DNA of 64,000 nt from Liolophura sinensis (Eukaryota; Mollusca; Polyplacophora; Chitonida; Chitonidae): the NCBI RefSeq assembly GCF_032854445.1, contig NC_088304.1, forward strand, positions 20,249,850 through 20,313,849, written 5' to 3'. Positions 54,712 to 64,000 of this stretch are shown one piece after another. Below the pieces are notes generated by a model. It was not told the origin of the DNA. It saw only the letters and a program-made list of their open reading frames with translations, and did not search any database. The position numbers and the translations under genes were made by a program. The first letter of the stretch is position 1; each line of letters opens with the position of its first letter.

Positions 54712-55011
54712 CCGGCCCGGATAGCACAGTTGGTAGAGCGTCCGCTTCGGGACCGGTAGATCCAGGATCAATCCTTGGTCGAGTCACACCTAAGACTTTA
54801 AAAGAGGAAGTTGTAACTTCCTCGCTTGGCGTTCAGCATGAAGGAGATAGTGCAACGACTGGTTGACCCGTATCAGTATAATGGCTCGGGCGAGACGGCT
54901 TACTTGCCTTCGATAAGTCGTCTAATTTTTTGCACCCTAATGATTCCTTCGTCGTCATATGACTGAAAATTGTTGAGTACGACGTTAAACCCCAAGCACT
55001 CACTCACTTAC
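54712..55011 (+). mobile_element. tRNA-derived SINE (family 2), present only in copy B
   Basis: 300 bp with a clear tRNA-like head (GGCCCGGATAGCACAGTTGG, then TAGAGCG), a B-box-like GGATCAATCC, AGGAAGTTGTAACTTCCTC, TCGTCATATGACTGAAAATT and the tail GACGTTAAACCCCAAGCACT plus CACT repeats. Direct repeats TCAACACACATTA at 54699-54711 and 55012-55024. Copy A has the empty site at about 10338-10350. Confidence 0.95.
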
Positions 55012-55356
55012 TCAACACACATTATCGCCTTGAATACAATCTAAGGCGAAGAAAAACCAGTGGTACAACTGCTTGGAATTATTTAACTTTCTGAAATTAT
55101 ATGTCAAAACTTCAAGTAAAATTCAGACATGCACTCTTCATCATCAGTGTGGGTTTTTTTTTTCATGCAGGTTGTTTTGTGCGATTAGACACTGTAGAAG
55201 GGAAGCATTCTCTCCATAGTAATCACCGAATCGCCAATAACTTTCAACGTATATCCCGAAAATAGAACATAAAATCAAGAAAGTTTTCTTCATCTGACCT
55301 TCCTTGTCACACGACAACGGCTATGAAGTAAAGCGATATTACCCGTAGTAATTTTA

Positions 55357-55431
55357 CTCGAAGTCGGATTTAATCCCGGGTCTCCCGACTTCGAGGCGCA
55401 TGATCTAACCATTAGACCAAAGAGGTCTTAG
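55357..55431 (-). other. tRNA-like relic, copy B
   Basis: Counterpart of 10681-10751; hairpin arms at 55357-55367 and 55385-55395. Confidence 0.45.
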
Positions 55432-56918
55432 TTCTTCAGCTTAGACAGAATATACATATCCTGTCGGAGTTGCCGAAACTGTACGTCTGTTGCACACGTA
55501 CGATACGGTGCATGTGTTTTCATTAAGGATTTCTAAATCTCCTAAGAATGGTTACAAATTATATAACGTTTACCCTGAGCTGTTCCAATCAGTTTACAAA
55601 AGTAACATTTATATGAAAATGACTTTAAGCAAGGTGGTTTGGTTCGGCCCTGTTAACTTATCAATGCCGTCGAAACAGACATTCGTATTCCAGCCGTCAA
55701 CCAATAACAACGTTCCACGGTCAGCTTTCCTCCGCTCATTCGATCCTAATCAATGGCCAGCTTGGGTCAGGCTTTACACATTAGGAGGGTGTGTTAGGTA
55801 AGGTTGTGTCTTAGACAGGTATTCTCCGAACTTTATTAATTCACAATTTTGCCGTCGACGTATACATGCTAAAATAAAAAAAAATCGTAATTTTCTACCG
55901 CGTTAAATACCAGTCAAACAAAAATGTGGCTAGAACACAAAAAACACCTACAAACATGGGTTTGCTGAATTCATAGTTACACAAGCATTCGGCTTTTTCC
56001 TCACCAGAAAAAACGCACTCTTTCACATTTCAGGTCTGTGAATTGTCTAAGATGTCTGAAGTGTATCTAAAGAATGGATTCGTTTAAAAATGTGCACGAG
56101 GGGATTAACTATCGACTTTCTCATTTGGGGAAAGAACACTTGGGCAGTAAAGTTAAAACTGTTTTTAGGCATTTATCTCAAAGATTTATTTTGTCCTTTC
56201 TGAGGAAGTGTCGTTTTTTTTTTACATATGTAAATTTACATATAATGTCACGTGATAGGAATCAAGAGGCCTGGGGAAATTTCAAATGAATGTGCCGTGA
56301 AAGAAACTGGCGACATACATCAGCCTCACTATAAGAATATAGAAAGTTTTCCCTCTGGATGGATTCTGAAGAATATTATTTTAAAAAAGGGCATCTGGTG
56401 TATCATGTTTTAAGCTGTATGTATTTATGTATTAAAGGTATTATTGATTACCGGTCTTTGGACAAACACACGATTTTACCACACTTGAAACCTTAAAGCC
56501 CAGGGCAAATCGGAATTACGCGTGTATTTTTCACTAGAATTTAGGCCATCCATAAAAAAGAAATCAGTATTTTCGATAACCTCTAATAAACTGGGTATAT
56601 CAGTTTGTCTGCGTTTTGCATTATTGCGGTCATAAAGGATTGTGTTACAAAATGTGCCATGACACGCTCTATAAAGCAGCAAGGCAAATTTGAAATCACC
56701 TGCTGTTTTTCCACAAAACAATTAACATATTATTATCCAATTATTCCATAATGGTATACGTACATGCATATTCCTTAAACCCTTGTTAAAAAATGCTTGG
56801 GGAATACTACAAGGTTTTTCGTACACCATCACAACATTACACGAGATTCATAAATCCCACCGAACGTTTTGTCTTACAAGTTGAATGGATGATGTAAGGT
56901 ATGATTTGATTTGATTGG
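55432..56918. other. Non-coding stretch, copy B
   Basis: Counterpart of 10752-12250. Many one-base indels against copy A; no gene recognised. Confidence 0.4.
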
Positions 56919-57008
56919 TTATTTATTTATTTATTTGATTGGTGTTTTACGCCGTACTCAAGATATTCCACTTATCCGACGGCGGGCAGAATTGTGGTGG
57001 GCACATTA
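56919..57008 (-). mobile_element. SINE family 1, truncated, copy B
   Basis: Counterpart of 12251-12340. Confidence 0.8.
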
Positions 57009-59161
57009 TAGTGTTACGGATTGCTTTTGAAGATATGATATTATGGTCAATCAAAGAAATAGATTACATTTACATTCTTTTTTTTTATTTTGGAACAAAT
57101 TGGAGAGCACAAATGAAACAAAAGTAATACAATAAGAATTACTTTGTTGGAATCGGAAAGTTTTTAACCTGTCCATAATCAAAAAGTACTGAGTGCATGG
57201 TCAGTGGATGCCCGTATCACTGCACACTGCCACGTTTTTCGACAATTCCCGACATTCAAGGAAATCACCATTATGATGTGTTCTCACTCCCTGCGTCCAT
57301 CACTCTGGCAATGCCCACCTCCCAGGCATTCTGGAAATTTTGGACATACATACTACTTATTTTGAGCACAGAAAACTTTTAATTTTCTAAAAAATATCCT
57401 TGCAGTAACTGTCACTGACTTGTGACTAGTACGTTACGAACGTGAATCGGTCAATAGTGTAATAAAGGCAACAAGGTACCAGTCAACATCATCGGGATCG
57501 TTTCTTAAGCAATTTATAAAAACATACATTAGAATATAAGTTGTCTAATACCCGTGGTGATTTCCATTGATACGAATACCGTAAAATTCAGCCTAGTGTC
57601 TCATGGTCATGTAAAGTTTTAATCAAAATTTTCATGTATATGCTTAAAACGTAACAACGTAGCCCGCTCCCTCCACGCAAAATGGCATAAGGAGTGTTAG
57701 GTGAAAAAGGTGATGTTAGACCTTTATTAGAATTCACCGATCGGATAACGGATAGCACCGCCACAGTGAACCACAACAACAAAAATTTTGCTAGTCTTGA
57801 CTCCGGGCTATTTTTTTTTCAGCTACGATCTTAACATGCTGCGCAGACACAAGAATGACACGACTGGCTCACATAGTATAATTTCTAGCTGTAATCACAA
57901 TTTCCAAAGGTTTAATGTTTTGCATAACTTAGACTAATAAACCGGGTTTTCAGGCTGACCCGACACTCCACGATGTTGTCGTTTGTACATGTCTGGTGGT
58001 CTCAATGGTATACACTGGATGCACATTTCCACGTTAGTGGCGGGTTCGCATAATGCAAGAAATAATACCCCATCAACTAAGCATTCAATTCTCCATAGTG
58101 ATGAACTGTTATTAACGGGCTGTTTAGTCGGACAGCAAAGACCTGGCGGAGTCATTGCGCTTCCTGATACGCCTGAGATAATTTAGAAAATCGGAGGTCA
58201 GTCGATGAATAGAGCAGTGAGAAACCGAAGATAACTGAAAATATCCAATACCTATTTGCATCTCGCGATCAAATCTTTCCCCCAGGCACGTCGATAAAGT
58301 GACATGCAAAAAAGTGCACAAAACAATAATGGCTTCTGCCTATCTTTGTAGAATATTCCATGTCTCAAGATAGAAAACACATTGAACTGATCGACGATCT
58401 GGCTAAACTCTGCTGTGTGTTCTTTTTTTTCTCTTTCAAAACAGTGTTTTTTATTCAAGGCAACAAAACATTGCTCTCATTAAAGTGTGAACAGACGAGA
58501 ATATTTTGTTATCAGTTTCTCTTGCTATCTTTTCTTGTTGTACAGCTTCATCTGACAACCATATTACTTCACTCAATTTTTAGCTTTCCATCTGCTTTGG
58601 ATACAACTTCTTTTGTTCTTGTTAGCTACTTCCACATTCCACAGATGTAGTCCTGAGATTTTCTTTTCATAGGCAATTTTCTTCAGTGCTTTAATCTTTT
58701 TTCCTTGTGGTTTGGCAACCCCGTCATTTTGCCTCATTTTTTGAGAGATAATTTACTTGCGTTTGTTAGATGTAATTGCTCGCTGATGGACATTTGGCAA
58801 ATTTGCCACATGCCTTTTTAAACGGCATTAAAATAAGTTTGTATAACCTGGCACGTTTGCTGGTAACCTGTTCGGAAATGCCTGCACAGGCTTCCACCTC
58901 CATGGATCAGCTATGTCATCTAGATGGTTCGATCCATCTTCTTAAAGAAGACGAGTTTGACACCAATGACTAGAACTCTATTGGCCCCGAGGCTCATGTA
59001 CCTCGTGTGAAGCCTTGCTGTTTCAAACAAACAAGTAACTAAATTTCTGCCTACCGGGAGTGAAAATCTTATTTTCTTTTTGGTTGGTTGGTTTTTTTTT
59101 GGGGGGTGGGGGTGGTAAAAACCTCGTCTATCGGACTTTTATTTTAGTAAGCATGGCTGAA
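57009..59161. other. Unassigned stretch, copy B
   Basis: Counterpart of 12341-14503, including the decayed coding-like minus-strand segment (about 58250-58745). Confidence 0.4.
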
Positions 59162-59380
59162 TTTATTTATTCATTTGATTGGTACGCCATACTCCAGAAT
59201 ATTTCACTTATACGACGGCGGCCAACATTATGGTGGGGGGAACCGGGCACAACCCCGGGGAAACCCACGACCATCCGCAAGTTGCTGCAAGACCTTCCCA
59301 CTTACGGACGGAGAGGAAACCAGCATGAGCTGGACATGAACTCACAGCTAGCATACTAACCAACTGAGCGAAGGAGGCCA
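59162..59380 (-). mobile_element. tRNA-derived SINE (family 1), copy B
   Basis: Counterpart of 14504-14721. Confidence 0.88.
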
Positions 59381-59784
59381 CGAGTGTTTTTGATGAGATC
59401 CAGTCAATATTTTCTCAGCGTGTGGCATTTTCAGGAAATGTATGTAACTTTACAGTACCCTGCATTGAGTTACTGCAGTCGCAAAGCCACACTTGGGCAT
59501 GGAATAATCTCGAAATTGGCTGTAAAAGTATAGCGATTGTCTCTTATGGTCTGTGTTGTACACATAAAGAAGGCTCACAAGCCTGCTGGAAAAGTATCTC
59601 CATGACGTCAGGTAGTCAATGGTGACTCTATTGTAGTGAAGTAGATTTTCTGATGTTTGATCACCAAATTCTTCCGTTTTTCTTCAGATTTCGACGTTTT
59701 AAACGATCGGTATGGATTCAGTGAACACAAACGTATCTATATGCATTTTGGAAGGTCCATTGCCGTATTTTTTAAAAATAATTG

Positions 59785-59972
59785 TGCTTACGCCATGGTG
59801 CTAGGGGGCGTCTACATTGCAACTATTTATACATTTACATAAACAGTTAGAATAAAACCCTGACTGAGGTGAAGTGAAAAGACCGTATTTCACCGGTTAC
59901 GTGTGACCATTTGCCAGCTATCACACTGCCCTCCCTGCTATGGTTTTACTCTCTATGCTGTACATCCTTAAT
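59785..59972 (-). mobile_element. MITE-like dispersed repeat (-), copy B
   Basis: Counterpart of 15125-15315. Confidence 0.7.
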
Positions 59973-61054
59973 TATATTAAGATCATAAACCGTACAGGTA
60001 GATTCCCATGGATCCAATGGACACAAATTGATGTAAACTGCGTTTTAGCAACAGCAATTGGACGAGAGAAATCAACAGAAAGAAATTATAGCATTCAGTT
60101 TACAGTATCAGCTGTCTTTTCGTGTGAATAAATGTAGAATATTTTGTTATATTAGTTTGGCATAACGCGGCACACAAGGATATAGTTACGTCTTGACACA
60201 ATAGGACGTGAGCAAGGTGGCAGTTTACAAATTAAAATTAAAACGAAACCAACAAAAACGATGATTCTGTAACATACTGACATAAGCATAAACTGGACAG
60301 ATTTTCGGTGTTTACTGAACGCACATGGTGTCTCCTAAACTAGGATTTACAAGTAGCCTGGAACGGATTATGAAGATTCCCAAACATGGGGGAACTTTTT
60401 CTCTATTGCTGTTTATCTGCGACTTTAAGTCGCTGTACATTCGGTTTGTGTATGTGTAATGCATGTTCTACATTGAACATAACACAGATATCAGTCCTTG
60501 GGTAAAATAGGTGAATTGTTGATCGCGGGTGTGTCGTCTGGCCAGTAAACCAGCCGTCACGATGCCAACTTGATTCCGACAAAGTGTTGACCCTGAGTTG
60601 TCTTTGAACCTCTTTCATGATCACGGGATTCCACTGTAGCGAAGGCCATATATGTGACAGATATATTCACGTTTCAGAACGATGATAACCTATTCTGTAT
60701 CCAATACTTGTGTAATCAGTCTGAGAGACAGAATGTAATTATGCCCTCGCTTCTGTTGAGAAATGAGAAATATAGCTTTTCTTGGAAAAAAAAACATTTA
60801 CAGAGATGCCTGTGGCAAGTTTGCAGCCAGGTGTTATCCAACAAAGCGTTGTTTCGTCTGGAAACAACAAACGAATCGAGGTATTTATAAATAAGACGAC
60901 ACTTTGCATTTAACACTACGTAGTTGCTACTGCTTGCGTTATATCAATATGTTTGAGTCTGTGTAGTAGTTTTTCTCATAAACAAAATACGTGTTAAAAT
61001 TGGTGTACTTCTGAGTCTTGATTAGTGTAATAGAGAGTTTTTGTGACAAGGCGA
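59973..61054. other. Unassigned stretch, copy B
   Basis: Counterpart of 15316-16399; nothing recognised. Confidence 0.4.
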
Positions 61055-61385
61055 ATAGGTTCATATTTCACATTGTAAATTGTAATTACTTGGACAGCAA
61101 GATACATATCTCAGTTTGTAGCGTTTGTTAGACCCTATGTGCTGTGTGGCAATTTCATTCAACGTCAGTAGTTATCGCTTGAAAAGTCTAGTGTGTCAAG
61201 GCTATTCCATCAAGCTTCACTCCAAGTTTCTTAAATTTTACAATGAGTATAATTCTCTTGTAAGTAAATATGGACAGAGCGTCTCGAATCTCCGACGTTC
61301 TGCTTCAGTATTGTGTCTAATTCAGCTTAACTCGGGACAGATCGCATGGTTGGATATCTGAACAGTTGCAATCAAAACGCAACTG
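61055..61385 (+). mobile_element. Penelope-like 3' fragment, copy B
   Basis: Counterpart of 16400-16720. Confidence 0.7.
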
Positions 61386-62600
61386 AGACACACCTTATAC
61401 TCTATCATGGTATTCGATTTGAATTCTGAATTCACTCTGTCTATTAGAACATATCTTGCGTCTTTCCAACATCACTGAAAACTGTTGACTGCTTCACTTT
61501 GCATGAATCCGTCGAATTTTCGTACTGTGTATACTTTCTTCGTTTCTTCGTAGGTTTGTAGCAAATACACTGATGAGGCAATTCAGTACATATTTATACA
61601 TACATGCGTATTCAAGTGAGCTATTAAAGTCAAGCTAATATCATATACCTATAAATTTTTGTCAGCTTACATACACCTAGATATTACCGAATACGGCGTA
61701 ACCAACCCAATCTATAGGACTTCAGTCTCGTGACAATTGTTCAGTAACGCGGCATAGTATAGTTCTCGCACGCTACGGTATCACTGAGAAGTCATCTAAA
61801 TAACACAGGGCTGGGTCATCAAAGTCTTTAAAAGTGAGATTTGTTTCTGCTTCGCTTGGCGCTCAGCGCCGAGAGGTTAACCCAAGGAAACTTGACTGAA
61901 AAAAAGGCAAGAAAAAGGGAATTTTTTCCAGTTCTCAATGTAAATACCGTTTTGTCCGAAACCTTCTACTTGTTTAAAACATGGGGCTAGAGTCATAGTC
62001 TCTGGTCACTAGTCCGTTTTATCCACGCATACTTTATGTAATACAATGCGGTCATTCGAATTCGAAGCCTACAAGTTTATCTCAGTCCAGAACCCATTCT
62101 GATGATGAAGCTAGTTTAGCTTTGAATCCGTAAGGGTACAGCATAGAGAGAGAAAAACCAGATCAGCGACGACAGATTGAATCAAATGGAATCAAACTGC
62201 TTTTTTCATGTTCTTTTTTTAAATTATTTTTCTTGTCTCTATAAAGACAATAAGTGACACGAGCTCCTATAGCATAGGTCTGATACTGTGAGGCTCCACA
62301 TACATTTAAACCGAGAAAGAAAAATTTTTTGTTTAAATTACAAATAATTACTTTATAAAGAGCATTACTTGTCACCCGCAGTGTATCCCTTTGGCCGATA
62401 GTTCCTCTATAAGTTTGTTTTGCTACGGCGTAACAAGATGAAAACAGATTGTTTTCAACATATCTTTTGCGATCAGTCACATAAATGCCTTTTGCAAACT
62501 CTTGGTTAGTCATTTACATGAATTTTTCCCCTAAAAATAGAGAAAAATGACCAAGAAGGTGAATCTATATTTCCTTGTTAAATTGCCCCGGGGTCATGTA
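61386..62600. other. Non-coding stretch upstream of the third gene
   Basis: Counterpart of 16721-17924, with an extra ~46 bp near 61756-61810 and a ~30-bp loss near 62062. Confidence 0.4.
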
Positions 62601-62800
62601 CTGTCCTTTTATATGATGCATGACTAGCCAAGTGTTACTTCGACCTACTAAAAATGTAAGACATGTCAGCATTTTCACCGTGAGGCTGTTCTGAACTCTT
62701 GGTATGTAGGCTTACAACTCTGATAGGAGACCGGTCCATTTGCCTGGTACATATCTTCTTGGGATGTTCTACGGATATCATTTGCCAGCCAGAATTTGTA
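62601..62800 (+). promoter_or_regulatory. Conserved upstream region of the third decarboxylase gene
   Basis: Counterpart of 17925-18125; AAGACATGTCAGCATTT is kept. An in-frame ATG at 62699 would extend the protein, but the extension is not in genes 1 or 2. Confidence 0.5.
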
Positions 62801-63182
62801 ATGGAACGTCAATATGAAGCGGAAGAGAGACGGCAGCTCCGTGATATCGCCGACAAGTGGGAACATACAGAGGATGAGACCATGCAGAACAACGCACTAA
62901 AGGCTTTGGCAGACTATACAAAACTTTTCCTGAGCCGTTTGAAAAAACCTGAGATTCAATCGTCCAAGAGGGAACATTGGTCATCAGCTACTTCAAACCG
63001 CGGTAATGAGGTCAACGGTACATCTGAAATTTCAATACCACATCTTTTCAACCCAAGTATTCAGTTTCAAAATGAAGGAAGCAGACAAACTAAAAGGTTA
63101 GAAAGCATAATGCAGATTGGAAATGACCCACTAAGATTAGAGGAGTTGATACGTGTGTTTGACCAGCACGTTGTACGCTCAG
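62801..63182 (+). CDS. Third decarboxylase gene, exon 1 only (rest off window)
   Basis: 382 nt, same start (MERQYEAEERRQL) and donor as gene 1. It differs from gene 1 exon 1 at about six amino acids (Tyr/His, Ala/Thr, Met/Leu, Asn/Lys, Pro/Ser, Arg/Leu) and a few silent sites. Intron 1 follows to the window end. By position it is the duplicate of gene 1. Confidence 0.85.
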
Positions 63183-63264
63183 GTAAGCGTCATTTAATAT
63201 GTTCAGACAAACTTGATCATTAGAAATTACATCTTGCTTGTGTTTTAAGTCATCAACCACTTCC

Positions 63265-63770
63265 TCACACAGATTCTTCACACAGATTTAAATGATAGAA
63301 GGCCTGTCAACAACCTGCGGATGGTCGTGGGTTTCCTCCCAACATACTGCTGGCCGCTCGAGTATAAACGAAATATCAGTGAGTACGGCGTGAAACACCA
63401 ATCAAATAATAAATAACAAATGATAGCATTTTAACACTAAATGTATCGGTGTTTAATAATACTGGTTATCGCTACATTAACGGTCAAGCCAACAAAGCCT
63501 TCAGTTCACCTAGACAAGGGTAACCATTCATGGGATGTTTCGTTGTTCATCGAGTTGCTTGAGTTTCTCATTAATAACATCTGTGCGAAATTCGGGGAAA
63601 CCATAAACGAACACTGTATAGGTCTTCCAATGGGTACAAATTGCACCCCCCCACCATTGCCCTATAGGTTGACCTACACCTGTTCTCGTACGTTCTCCTC
63701 ACCAGACCCATTAACATTAACTAAACGGTATATAGATAATCTGATAGCTTTAAAATAAACATAAAGCTAG
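63265..63770 (+). mobile_element. Penelope-like fragment in intron 1, copy B
   Basis: Counterpart of 18598-19185 with the same SINE fragment inside (63298-63418). The left part is shorter than in copy A. Confidence 0.75.
63298..63418 (+). mobile_element. SINE family 1 fragment, copy B
   Basis: Counterpart of 18719-18838. Confidence 0.82.
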
Positions 63771-64000
63771 CCATTAAAGCAGAATTAATTCATAAAGCAG
63801 TATTCCAGAAATGTTTAAAACATTTAAACAAAATATTTTCAAAAATTCTACACTCCTTATTAACAAAATAAATAGCAAACAATCTTCAGTACCTACCCAC
63901 TCGTTTGGTGACCTCATTTTGCCATGTTATATCTATCTAGAGTGACGTCACAAAAACTAAGATCTCTTCCGTAACATCGGTATTAAACAATGTGACAATG

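Larger units (their letters stand above)
44468..64000 (+). repeat. Copy B of the ~19.5-kb duplication
   Basis: Direct-orientation counterpart of 1-19411, running to the window end. Differences visible: the Tc1 internal deletion, loss of the SINE tail and hairpin near 50858, an expanded palindrome array, a new SINE at 54712-55011, an extra ~46 bp near 61756-61810, and a ~110-bp loss near 63265. Confidence 0.95.

Noticed and set aside
62699-62800. Upstream in-frame ATG extending the third decarboxylase gene by 34 residues
   Set aside because: Not conserved in genes 1 and 2; the MERQYE start is shared by all three.

Overview
The window is animal nuclear DNA: AT-rich, intron-containing genes with GT-AG splice sites, TA microsatellites, and many tRNA-derived SINEs. 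The SINE tails (an ACGCCGTACTCAAGAATATT-type 3' end plus a TTTA-type tail, and a second family ending in a GACGTTAAACCCCAA-type motif followed by CACT repeats) are of kinds I associate with molluscs and other lophotrochozoans. A mollusc is the best guess; the species cannot be told from this sequence.

The host content is one gene family in tandem. Two complete six-exon genes on the + strand (18126-27118, 533 aa; 35294-41575, 546 aa) encode group II PLP-dependent decarboxylases. Intron phases are identical (1,1,2,0,1) and the lengths of exons 2 to 5 match exactly (126, 163, 154 and 175 nt). A third gene starts at 62801 and runs off the window after its first exon. Solitary first exons of an older paralogue lie at 4228-4676 and 48580-49027, both with the same in-frame TGA. 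A decayed last-exon fragment lies near 43350. Gene 1 has Phe where gene 2 has the Tyr that aligns by hand with the catalytic-loop Tyr of aromatic amino acid decarboxylases. In plants and in engineered animal enzymes this change turns a decarboxylase into an aldehyde synthase, so the pair may have divergent chemistry.

Layout. 1-19411 and 44468-64000 are the same ~19.5 kb sequence twice in direct orientation, a few per cent different and continuing past the right edge. The repeat period is about 44.5 kb, covering [solitary first exon - gene 1 - gene 2]. Copy-specific differences are a 300-bp SINE with target-site duplication only in copy B (54712-55011), deletions in B, and different lesions in a Tc1 transposon. 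The block is either a recent tandem duplication or two haplotypes placed end to end by the assembler; the sequence alone cannot decide.

Between and inside the genes: Tc1/mariner transposons (two long, two decayed), Penelope-like retroelement fragments, one broken Ty3/Gypsy-type LTR fossil (about 30.5-32.8 kb), two SINE families, a ~240-bp MITE-like family in both orientations, a ~170-bp satellite (32.86-33.78 kb), foldback elements, an inverted array built on a 20-bp palindrome, and two TA microsatellites. No rRNA gene, intact tRNA gene or CRISPR array was seen.
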